DNA from: Linum tenue
Taxonomy: Eukaryota; Streptophyta; Magnoliopsida; Malpighiales; Linaceae
NCBI GenBank assembly: GCA_946122785.1
Contig: CAMGYJ010000005.1
Span: forward strand, 86,050,547-86,114,546
Length of the DNA: 64,000 bases
Reading direction: 5' to 3'
The notes beneath the pieces were generated by a model that saw only the letters and a list, made by a program, of their open reading frames with translations, did no database searches and had not been told where the DNA came from. The position numbers were made by a program, and so were the translations under genes. Positions 47,238-57,525 of this stretch are shown piece after piece (position 1 is the stretch's first letter; each line of letters opens with the position of its first letter).

Positions 47238-47883
47238 GATGCTAAACTTGGAGCATGAGTTCATCAGTTACTAGTGAACCACCCGGAGTTTGGCGGCAAG
47301 TTTGCCTACCAGAGTGACAACCCGATCGGGCCTCACTGGCGGCTGGAGCTGGACATGTTTAATTTTTTCAAGTGCTGAGCCGCCACGACTGGGGTACTCT
47401 CCCATCCCCAGTGGCGCCAGATCCTGACCATGGACGAGATCTTTCATGAGCTGTGTGTAGAGTTCTACTCCACCTTCTCCCACAACGTCCCAGCCAGCAA
47501 GAAGAGTCGGCCCCGGGTGGAGTTCATGCTGGGCAGTCAGCCGCGAGTGCTGACCAATGCTATCAAGCTGAAGACCTCACCAGATCCATCGTCCCCAGCC
47601 TCCAGTCAAGCCACTTGATGACGAAAAGAGGGCACATCGCCCTCTATTGGATGAGGAGTTCAGCTGAGCCGATCCATCTGGGATCGTTGATCGCCACTTC
47701 TTTCGCTTGGTGTCTGGGGCAGAACAGAGTGGACACGATGCATATGGGGGGCATCATCACGAGGATAGCCTGACACTTCCAGGTGGATCTGGCTTGCTGC
47801 ACCAACGTAGGAAGGATGGAGCCCTTCCTAGTGGAGACATTGTATAACCAGAAGCTGCTACTCCAAGGCGAGAGAGGAGTGGA
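47238..47883 (+). pseudogene. ORF3 of H, first part
   Basis: An ATG at 47239 follows the acceptor. Recognisable residues are HPEFGGKFAYQSDNPIGPHW, WRQILTMDEIFHELCVEFYS, then IHLGSLIATSFAW and MHMGGIITRIA, then TLYNQKLLLQGERGVEY. Stops and frameshifts break it. The middle matches ORF3 in A2, E, F and X2. The last part lies beyond the X2 insertion. Confidence 0.6.
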
Positions 47884-47888
47884 GTACC

Positions 47889-49281
47889 CGACACGCTAAA
47901 ACACAACACCAAACTACGACCAAGTGTAATCGCAGTCCAGGAATGCAGTAAAAGGGCAAGTTCTATTATCAACCCGGGGTCTAGATCTACTGCCTACTCC
48001 GTGATTATCTATTATCTAGCCAACTAAGTCGAGTGATTGTTGTTTAAAGTAAAAGCAGTAAAAAGCAGGAAATGGTTCGGTTTTCTGAAGTCAAGGAAGA
48101 GTCACTCGGGAATGAGTCCCCCTAGCTCCTTGGTTAGGTTTCAATTGTAATTACTCTAAGTTGATTTGCTGTTTATTAAACTGCAGAAGATCCGACAGTA
48201 GCTTGGAATCTCTTAAGCTGACCAAGCCCTCTTAGTCTAACTACCCGGCAGACGACTAGTCTTCACCGGGATAGAAAGCTGAGGCTATGAACACAGAACT
48301 CCACTACTGGAATTGGATTCCAGTACAAAGCAGTAAACTGACTAACTCTCGTATAGTCAATCTCCTACTACCGAATGATGTAGCTCTAACAACCTAATCA
48401 GATTCTATCTATCTCAGGTTGCAGCAGAAATCAAGAAAAGCTGATCAGACTTCAATCAATTCAATGAATCATGCATCATTCGATTAAAACCAAACAGTAT
48501 AATCATCCCAAGTCATTACAATCAAATCCCTAACACATGGAACTAGGGTTCTTCATACCCAAGTGAGAGAAAGGTTCTACTCCATAGAGAGAGAGAGAGA
48601 GGAAAACAGGATACAAAGCAGTCATACTCATAACAATGGGAAGAATCTGCTCTGGGATGATGATTATCGCTCCTATGGTGATCTCCAAGCTTGATTTGAT
48701 GAAACCCAACTCCAAAACCACTCTTAGGATGAGTTCTTCACACTTTCTCTCTCTAGGGCTCTGTTTTTGCTCCAAAAGATCGATTCCCTCACTTGTGGCT
48801 CGGAATTGGGTAAAAACCAAGATTTCCTGACTCACACGGGCAGGGCACACGGCCGTGTGGCCCACCCAGTTGCCCGTGTGACTTCCAAAACGCAGCGTCT
48901 CGATTAGTCGAACTTCAGGCTTCCCACACGGCCAGGGTCACACGGCCGTGTGGAATTTCCACCATGCCCGTGTTTGCTCTCGGCACAAACCACACGGCCA
49001 CGAGCATGACTTGCACGGCCGTGTGGGTTCCAGGAAACCAAGTCAGACACAAGGTAAGTGTACATTTTCAATCATACCAACATCGGGGACAAGCCTCCAT
49101 TCACGCGTCCGATCTTCGTCCAATCACCCCCAAACTCTCTCCCAAGCCTCCATTCACGTACTAGGACCTGAAATATCACAAACAAGCACAACCTAGCGTG
49201 AAATCGGCCTAAAACACGAGAAACCACATCTCAAACGGTGTAAGAATAGGGGTAAAAACATGTGTACTTAACGGTCTATCA
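47889..49281 (-). repeat. 3' LTR of X2, with a templated insertion
   Basis: Nearly identical to the 5' LTR except at about 49036-49105. There a 60-bp copy of sequence from just outside this LTR (49318-49377) plus a copy of a CCTCCATTCACG segment replaces about 30 bp. Confidence 0.93.
48835..49030 (-). promoter_or_regulatory. Palindrome array in X2 3' LTR
   Basis: CACACGGCCGTGTGG units near 48848 and 48938, a shorter GCACGGCCGTGTGGG near 49013, and single arms GCCCGTGTG between them. Confidence 0.7.
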
Positions 49282-50938
49282 AACTCCCCCACACTTAACT
49301 ATTTGCTTGTCCCCAAGCAAACCAAGTCAGACACAAGGTAAGCGTACATTTTCAATCATACCAACATCGGGGACAAATCATAAAGGCACAGAAAACGTGA
49401 ATCGTACTGGTTTTCAAACATCAACACATGAACAACTTCAATAGCAACCTGGACAACTACCACAATGGACATTCGAGTGCAGCAAAATCGAGTAAAGGAA
49501 GAGTCTCCCTTCTGTTCACCAACCAACCTAGACTTGACTCAACCACTTACTCAAAACAGTCACCTCAGGCATCCAACTCAAGACATCAGAATAGAGACCG
49601 AGCAATCTAGGTCCTCACCGGGGTACAAGAGTATATAGAATATGAAAATGAATCACTCACTCTCGACCAGTGGGGTCAGGACAATTTGATGAATGCGCAT
49701 GCTTATTCTCTCAATCCCTAACATCTCTTCACCATGATGGCAGCCAATAAATGCTAGAGTTCACATATGGGGTGTCACCACTAACTAATCCGGAGGTCTT
49801 AGACACAGAGTTCACATATGGGGTGTCACCACTAACTAATGGGCACTATTCAGATTTTTGGTGGTGGCTCTCTTTTGCTTTCATTTTTTTTCTTGTTTTT
49901 TTTTATTTCCTTTCCATTACTTAAGAGAACCACTACTCCTGCACATATTTCAAACACATGCCCAACTTTTAAGCACTACCTCCAACCCTCACATTAAATT
50001 TAGCAGAAACAACAGAAAACATGTAAAAACCACTCTGTGAAACCTTCTAAAAGATGCAAAAGGGTGATTTTTAATTGCAGACCAAAAGGAAGGATAACAC
50101 AAGGCTCAAAGGGGCTGACTAGGGGATATGACACATCAGGACAGTCAATTTGGTCGTGGGCTAATCCTATGCCTCCATCATCTTAGCTAGTGACAACGTG
50201 AATGCTACACATCATGGAAGAGGGATCTATCGCACAAGAAAGAAACGAGCAGGCTCAAATCTCACATGGCTACCTATATGCTCTATCTCACATTCTGATT
50301 CCCTGAACTAGGTGCATAAACGACTGTCAAGAAAAAGGGATCAATCCAAGTCACAGTTGGTAAGCAAACAGTTGAAAAACCGAACCCCTACACAATTCTA
50401 CTGCACGTCTCAGTCATCATTATAGGTTGTCCTAGTCACAATCAAGCTGTCATGCATCAATCCGAAAACCATTCAATTCACCAATCACAACACAGTGCCA
50501 ATATGATCAAACAGCAGTACTTGGAGCCCTCAAATCGTAAGATTCGGACAGCAGAGTAGGCTCCAAGCACATATATATATATTCCAACCGATACAAAGCA
50601 CCCCCCCCCCACACTTAAGCACGACATTTCCCTTAATGGAGTAGAGGGAGAGAGAAGGGGAATGATGTTACCGCATTGAAATACTGCTGGGGGACTGGAA
50701 GTGGACCAGTCAGCGAGAAACAAACGGGAAGATGGATAGTTCTGCACGAATCGAACATCAAGAACACACTAGCGCACTGTGCGTTAGGGGTAAGTAGCCC
50801 AGACAGCAACAAAATAAACAATCCACAAAAGAAAAAGAAAAACAAAAACAAACGACACTAAGTTCAAGCTCCTCACACATGGAGCAAACACACCATAGTC
50901 TAAAATGAAAACACACTCAGAGGGGCAATGAGTACAGC
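49282..50938 (-). mobile_element. X2 polypurine tract, tail and second tract
   Basis: Tract AAGTGTGGGGGAGTT (49282-49296). The tail is non-coding. The second tract, CCCCCCCCCCACACTTAAG, and a slightly changed CATTTCCCTTAATG box are at 50601-50638. Confidence 0.7.
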
Positions 50939-52247
50939 CTACTCGTCGCCAAGGTTATCCAGGTCGATGTCGTCCATGAAGGCGTCATCACCATCATCAC
51001 CATCAACTAGGGGAGGTGGAAGTGGAGAGTCCTCCCAGGGAGTCCTCCAGACGGGCTGCTCGCCCGGCAGTAGTTGGAGCAGGTGCTGCTGGACCTCCTG
51101 CATGCGCCGAGATCGAGCCTTCTCTCGCTCGATATGAGCCAGAGTCACCCCCTGCTGGGTTGCCATCATGTCCAGGCGCTCATCATAAGCAGCCATCCTG
51201 TGCTGGTACTCGGCCTGGTGAGCCGCATACTGCTGCTAGAACTGGAGCTGCTGGTCAAGGATCTGCTGGTTCTGGATACGCAGCTGCTCGAACTGGTAGA
51301 CGAAGTAGTCCTGCGCGGGGAAAGCGGAGCTGCCACCCCCGTACTCGAAGGTGGTGGGGCGGGGGGCAACAGCATCATCCACCTCCTCGGGCTCCACATG
51401 ATCAGCAGCCTCATCCTCCTGGTCCTCTGGCTGGTCCTCCGCGGGGATCTGAGGTTCCGGAAACCCCTTGATCCACAGAACGCCGCGGTTCTCTCGCAGC
51501 AGGTGCATGCGATGAATCGTCTTGCTGCCAAAGACGATGGTGCCCCCTGCTCTGTGCACCCCTGCAGTGAAAGCCCGAAGTAGGTGGCCAGGCGGGTGAT
51601 GAGGGGGGTGCAGTGGAGGCTCTTCAGTTCCGAAGCACTCTTCTCGAAGGTTCTGGCCACCACAGAACCCAAGTGGAGAGGATGGTCATGCTGGCGGATC
51701 GACTCGATGAAGTACATGGCCCTCTTGGTGATGGCGCTGGCACTGTCTAAAGCTGGGGTGTAAGACTTCGCCAGCAGGTGGTGGAGAATGCGATTGTCGA
51801 GGTGCAGGGTGGTGGCCTTCGTCTTCCCGGCCGAGAAGGGACGCTGGCCTGGCCAAGCAAGGCGGGTGTACAGCGTCCTTAAGTTCACGTCCGGCGGGTC
51901 GCTGACCTCGGTGACGTAGTCCTCACGTCCGGGGTGCACCGCCGAGCCTGAGTTTGACGGCTGCACCGTCTCTCCAATCCTCCGTGGATGCGTGCTTGAA
52001 GGTCGTGTAGAACTCCAGCATGGGCTCGTAGTAAACCTTCTCGTGGATGGAGAGCAGACGGCGCCACGGGCGGTTGGTGACGATGGCGGAGAAGTGCTTG
52101 TAGCAGTGCAACTTCTAAAACTCTCGCTTGGACCAGCAATGGTGCTCCCCAAACGAGCATGCCAGGACCTGCTTGAAATGATCCTGGTAGGGGCCCCTCT
52201 TCAGATCCCGGATGAACGGGTGCTTGAGGTCGGGTTTCGACATTGTC
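50939..52247 (-). pseudogene. ORF3 of X2
   Basis: The ATG (52243) lies 4 bases after the splice acceptor. The N-terminal part has SKPDLKHPFIRDLKRGPYQD; the conserved middle has RPWRRLLSIHEKVYYEPMLE, then LHLGSVVARTFEK, LITRLATYFG, and HRMHLLRENRGVLWIKGF. A glutamine-rich coiled-coil-like stretch (QFEQLRIQNQQILDQQLQF) is followed by a basic stretch (EREKARSRRMQEVQQHLLQL) and an acidic tail ending DDAFMDDIDLDNLGDE. TAG stops (near 52125 and at 51236-51238) and frameshifts near 51930 and 51560 disrupt it. There is no signal peptide or membrane segment, so an envelope role is doubtful; a nuclear DNA-binding or activator role is inferred. Confidence 0.65.
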
Positions 52248-52742
52248 CTGCAAAAGAAAAACCCAAAGTGGAACCAAAAGAGCCAAAGAAAAGGTCAATC
52301 ACACCCCCACACTTAAGAACAGAAAACAGCCTAACCATGGTTTCATCCATAGTTCGGGGGTCAAAAACTCGATAAATCAAGCATAAAATAAGTGGGGGTG
52401 CACATTCACGATAAAGTAGGCAACTTAAAGTTCACATCCATAGCAAATACACCCTCAAAGCACATCATTAAGGGCCCCAACCGGTGCCCACAACATGGCA
52501 TTAAAAACAGGCATTTCATCGAACACCTTGTGTGCACTATTAAGTTAAGCATGAAATTGGCAAAATTCTTGCACACAAGGGCTCAAACAAGCAAGGGGGA
52601 CGTTGCCCAACACAATTCAAACATATTCCATACATTCCCCTCAATCAATTGCACAAAAATCACAAGATTCAAAGAGGTTCTCTAAACATGCACCCTAACA
52701 CCCAATTCTCCACAATTAACATAGTTAAGGGCAAAATCAAAC
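52248..52742 (-). other. Predicted intron before ORF3, X2
   Basis: On the minus strand GTCTCCAG|GTTTGATTTT opens and TTTTCTTTTGCAG|GACAATG closes a 495 bp GT-AG intron. Sequence near the donor is similar to H. A TTAAGTGTGGGGGT polypurine-like run (52303-52316) lies inside. Confidence 0.75.
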
Positions 52743-53035
52743 CTGGAGACTCAAGTAGAGGTGTAGGGGATGATGAGGGGAAGGCAATGGAAGCGACAAA
52801 AAGCAGAAAAATGCCCGGAAGTGCTCGTCGGAGCCTCGCCGGAAATCGCCTCCGGCGACTCAAAATCGATCCAAATCACCTAAAAAAGGAGGGATAGGCC
52901 GATAATGGGGAGGGAAGGTTGGGTGTGGTGTTGGATTTGGGAAAAACCGACCAAAAATGGCCGAAAATCGCCAAGGAGGGTGAAAAGGCGCGGTTTTCCG
53001 ACGAGGAGGAGAGGATTCCGGCGAGTGAAAGTGGA
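52743..53035 (-). other. Leader exon 1 of the ORF3 transcript, X2
   Basis: Between the internal TATA box and the donor. CGCCGG-rich, similar in character to A2 and H leaders. Not clearly coding. Confidence 0.5.
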
Positions 53036-53057
53036 TTTTCTCTCGGCCGTGTCGGCC

Positions 53058-53410
53058 GAATTTATAGGTCGTGGCTCGGCCACACGGGCAAGCTCACACG
53101 GCCGTGTGCGGTGCAGGTCGTGCCCGTGTTGGCCGACACGGCCAGGCCGAGGAAATCCACACGGCCGTGCGAATTGCACATTTGGCCGTGTGGAATTTGC
53201 CGAGAGCTCACACAGCCAAGGGGTAAAAACCACATAGCCGTGTGAGCATAAGAGATGCCCGTGTCGGCCACACTGCCAGGCCGAGGCAGTCCACACGGCC
53301 GTGCAAATTGCACATTTGGCCGTTTGGAATTTGCCGAGAGCTCACACGGCCATAGGCTCAAAACCACACGGCCGTGTGAGTTTCAGGCATGGCCGTGTGA
53401 ACTGCTGGAG
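53058..53410 (-). promoter_or_regulatory. Internal promoter of X2: TATA box plus palindrome array
   Basis: The minus strand has CCTATAAATTC (TATAAAT at 53060-53066). Upstream are CACACGGCCGTGTG at about 53095 and 53367, and further CACACGGCCGTG(C) at 53158 and 53293. These are the same palindrome type as in X2's own LTRs, and unlike those in A2 and H. Confidence 0.72.
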
Positions 53411-53522
53411 CCCCGAATTCAACCAGTTTTCAGTCAAAAACGACATTCGACTCTGGAACAACACCTCAAGACTCAAAAAATACAAAAATCAAAAGGAAAA
53501 AAGTAAGAAAATTCAAAACTCG

Positions 53523-53540
53523 GTCGGTTTGCCTCCCCAC
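53523..53540 (-). other. Decayed post-ORF hairpin of X2
   Basis: GTGGGG-AGGCAA-ACCGAC; the second arm has lost part of its pairing. It lies about 45 bases after the pol stop, as in X1. Confidence 0.5.
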
Positions 53541-53583
53541 AAGCGCTTCTTTACCGTCTTTTAGCTGGACGCCAGTAGAGGAA

Positions 53584-56541
53584 CTAAGGGTCATCGAGCT
53601 TGATCAGCAGCTCTGCGCGCTGGACAGCACCTCCGAAATACAGCTTTAGGAGGTGGCCATTCACCTTAAATGGCTCGGTTTGAGCATTGCTGATCTCCAT
53701 AGCACCGTGCGGGAAAACTTGGGTGACCGTGAAGGGTCCCGACCACCTCGAACGGAGCTTGCCCGGAAAGAACTTCAGGCGTGCACTGAAGAGCAGAACA
53801 CGATCACCTACCTGAAACTCCTTCGGGCCCCTTAACCGCGCGTCGTGGAGACGCTTGGTGCGCTCTTTGTAGAGCAGGGTGTTCTCGTAGGCGTGGTAAC
53901 GCCATTCCTCCAACTCCAGCAGCTGCAACTTACGTTCTGTACTTGCAACACTCAAATCCAGGTTTAGCAGCTTAATGGCCCAGAAGGCCTTGTGCTCTAG
54001 CTCTACCGGCAAATGGCACGCCTTCCCATAGACAAGCCTATAGGGAGAAGTGCCAATCGGATTTTTATAGGCAGTCCTATACGCCCAAAGAGCATCATCG
54101 AGCTTGGTGGACCAATCCTTGCGGGACTAATCCACCTTCTTTTCGATTATTCGTTTTAGCTCCTGGTTCGTCAGCTCGGCCTGCCCATTTGACTGGGGAT
54201 GGTAGGCCACCGACACCTGATGCTTAACGCCATAGTGAGAGAGGAGTTTAGTGAATTGCCCTTGAAAATGGGTTCCTCTATCACCAATAATGGCGCGAGG
54301 TGTCCCGAACCGGGAGAACAGCTGCTTCAGAAAAGAGCAGACCTGTCTTGCATCATTGGTGGGCATGGCTTGAGCTTCTGCCCACCTTGAGACGTAGTCC
54401 ACTGCAACCAATATGTACAGATGGCCAAAAGATGGAGGGAATGGGCCCATGAAATCGATACCCCAAACTTCAAAAATTTCACAAAAAACAGAGATATGTT
54501 GGTGCATCTCATCCCGGGAAGAAATGTTACCTGACCTTTGGCATCGGTCGCACTGTCGTGCGAAGGTGTCTGCATCCTTGAAGAGCGAGGGCCAATAGAA
54601 GCCCGACTGTAGCACCTTCCGCGCCGTGCGGTTTCCTCCATGGTGACCTCCAGTAGGTCCCTCGTGGCATTGAGACAGGATGTCTCCCATCTCGTGCTCC
54701 ATGACACAGAGCCAAATCACGCCATCTACCCCGATTCTGAAGAGGTAAGGATCCTCCCAGAAGTAATTCTTCAGATCGGAGAAGAACTTGCGCTTTGCAT
54801 GAGTAGCCATCCCCTTGGGTAACTGCTTGCCCACCAGATAATTGGCAAAGTCAGAATACCAAGGGGCCACGCTGTCCACCAGTGTCATTGCCAGCAATCG
54901 CTCATCCGGAAAGGAGTCATCGATCTCTTCCTCGAAGTTTTCCACCGGAGGGGCTTCCAACCGTGAAAGATGATCTGCAGCAACATTCTCGGCTCCCTTC
55001 TTGTCCCGGATCTCTATGTCGAATTCCTGCAGAAGCAGAATCCAGCGGATAAGCCGAGGCTTTGCATCAGCCTTGCTCATCAAGTAGCGAATCGCCGAGT
55101 GATCTGTATAGACCACCACATGGGAGAGCACCAGATATGGCCGGAACTTGTCAAATGCATACACTACAGCGAGGAGCTCCTTCTCAGTGGTGGTGTAATT
55201 CTCCTGTGCATCGTTCAAGGTCTTCGACGCGTAGTAGTTGGGATGGAAGTGCTTCCCGCGTCTCTGACCCAGAACAGCTCCGACTGCATAGTCACTCGCA
55301 TCGCACATCAGCTCAAAGGGTAGAGACCAATCAGGAGTCACCATGATGGGAGCGTGGGTGAGCTTCTCCTTCAAAGTCTCGAATGCTACTGTGCACTCAG
55401 GAGTGAACTGAAATGGTGCATCCTTCTCCAGCAGCTTGGTTAGAGGCAGGGCAATCTTTGAGAAATCTTTGATGAAGCGCCGGTAGAAGCCTGCATGACC
55501 CAGAAAGCTGTGAATCCCCTTCATAGAAACAGAGGGAGGTAGCTGACTGATCGTCTCAATCTTCGCGCGATCCACCTCTATCCCCTGCTTGGAGATCTTG
55601 TGCCCGAGCACAATACCCTCACGGACCATAAAATGGCACTTCTCCCAGCTGAGTGCCAGATTAGTCTCCTCGCACCTCTTCAGAACGAGTTCAAGGTTAT
55701 GGAGACAGTGAGTGAAGGAGTCTCCATATACCGAGAAATAATCCATGAAGACTTCCATGATCTCTCCAACCAGTCGGTCGAAGATCGCCAGCATGGATCT
55801 CTGGAAGGTCGTCGGTGCATTACACAGCCCAAATGGAATCCTCCGGTAAGCAAAGGTACCGAAGGGGCAAGTGAATGTGGTCTTCGCCTGATCCTCCGGT
55901 GCAATAAGAATCTGGAAGTAACCAGACATGCAATCCAGGAAGTAATAAAACTCATGGCCAGCCAACCTGATCCTCCGGTAATCGATGCAGACTCTCCAGC
56001 CGGTCACGGTCCGCATCGGGATCAACTCCTTCTTCTCATTCGGGACCACAGTCATCCCGCCTTTCTTTGGGACCACCTGAGTGGGACTGAACCACTTGCT
56101 ATCAGATATAGCAAAGATTATCCCTGCATCCATAAGCTTCACAATCTCTGCCCAGACCACTGCCTCCAAGTTAGGAGACAATCTCCGCTGTGGCTGCCTG
56201 ACTGGCTTAACCTCATCCTCCATCAGAATTCTGTGGGAGCAGAAGGATGGGCTAATGCCGCAGATATTGGTGATCTTCCAAGCCATGGCCCGGGCATACT
56301 TCTGCAGCAGAGCCACCAGGCTGCTCTTCTGCTCGGGTGTCAGATCCGAGCTGATAATGACCGGGAGTTTATTCCCCTCCCGGAGAAATGCATACTCCAG
56401 GTGAGATGGGAGGGGCTTAAGCTCCAACGCTGGCGGCTCCTCCAACGATGTAGCGATCTGGGGCGAGATAGGGATCGGCTTGAATGGTATCTCTCGCCCC
56501 TCGATCGCAGCCTCGTCCAGCTCCACAAGCTGCTCCTCCAG
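53584..56541 (-). pseudogene. X2 reverse transcriptase, RNase H and integrase
   Basis: RT has [19 protein letters not shown] and the active-site box FMDYFSVYG, where FMDDF is expected: the second catalytic Asp is Tyr (codon 55738-55740). About 20 residues are missing after CIDYRRI. RNase H residues [15 protein letters not shown] and YTDHSA are present. Integrase has an HHCC finger (HHGGNRT, CDRCQ), then D, D and E in [18 protein letters not shown] and [14 protein letters not shown] (54127-54129) interrupts the frame 38 codons before the next Met; the integrase C-terminus continues to 53584 in the same frame. No chromodomain. Confidence 0.92.
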
Positions 56542-57525
56542 CTACACATCCTGTGATGCCTGTTCCCCGAGCAAAAGATACCGCTCAAGGAAATCATCAG
56601 TACCTGCACTCGTGATGGCGAGTGCGGTTTCAAAATCAGCAACAACATCACAGTAGTCTAAATCATCATGGAGCTGGGGGTGTTTCATATTATCAGAAAC
56701 AGAGAAGGTGATTTGTTCACCCCCAACTCTCAAAATCAGTTTTCCATCATTCACATCAATGAGCGCCTTGGCGGTGGCGAGAAAAGGTCTACCCAGTATC
56801 AATGGCACATCAACATCCTCATTTATGTCCAAAATCACAAAATCTACATGATATGAAAATGGCCCTTCTGCGACTATCAAGTCCTCTACTATACCCCTAG
56901 GATGCACAATGGATCTATCAGCAAGTTGAATGCTCATCCTGGTATCACTAGGTTCACCTAGGCCTAGCTTTTTAAACAGTTTATATGGCATGACATTTAT
57001 GCTAGCGCCTAAATCCGCCAAGGACTTCCCTACATGCAAACTACCAATCATGCAAGGGATAGTCAAACTCCCTGGGTCTTTTCGCTTCTCTGGTAGTTTG
57101 TTCTGCAGGATGGCAGAACACTCCTCGTTGAGCATCACCGTTGACAGCTCCCCAAGCTTCCTCTTGTTGGTGAGGAGATCCTTCATGAACTTGGCATACT
57201 TGGGCATCTTCGATAATGCCTCCACGAAGGGCATGCTTATGTTTACCTGCTTCAGCATTGCCATGAATTTGGCAAACTCAGTCTCCAGTCGGTCCTTGTG
57301 CAACCGAGTAGGAAAGGGAAGCTGTGGTACATACTCCTTCACCACTGGTTGCGGTTTAGGAGCAGACACCTCAACCTCCTTCTCCATTTCCTCCTGTTTA
57401 GCTGGAAGTGTTGAAGCAGGGATCTCTCTCTCCTATGCCCGCACGGGTGGATCGGCAGTCATCTTGCCACTCCTGGTAGTTATGGTCTTGCAGTGCTCAT
57501 TTGGGTCCTGCGGATTAGGGATGGT
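56542..57525 (-). pseudogene. X2 protease region
   Basis: Same frame as gag and pol, bounded by TAG at 57526-57528 and 56542-56544, with another TAG at 57433-57435. Retropepsin core: SLADLGASINVMPYKLFKKL, then GRPFLATAKALIDVNDGKL. The catalytic Asp is intact. A linker of acidic and glutamine residues follows. Confidence 0.9.

Noticed and set aside
51016..51583. Plus-strand frames of 151 and 169 codons
   Set aside because: Antisense shadows of ORF3 of X2, whose minus-strand frames match A2, E and H.
50939..52247. ORF3 as a retroviral-type envelope
   Set aside because: Position fits the env-like ORF of Athila, but no signal peptide, cleavage site or transmembrane segment was visible in any copy.
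53075..53405. Possible CRISPR-like array of regularly repeated palindromes
   Set aside because: Units are irregularly spaced, only 10-15 bp long, and lie in a plant retroelement.
55600..56556. A 318-codon plus-strand open frame
   Set aside because: It lies antisense to the X2 pol frame, which has clear RT motifs; its product has no recognisable domain, so it is a shadow of strongly biased coding sequence.
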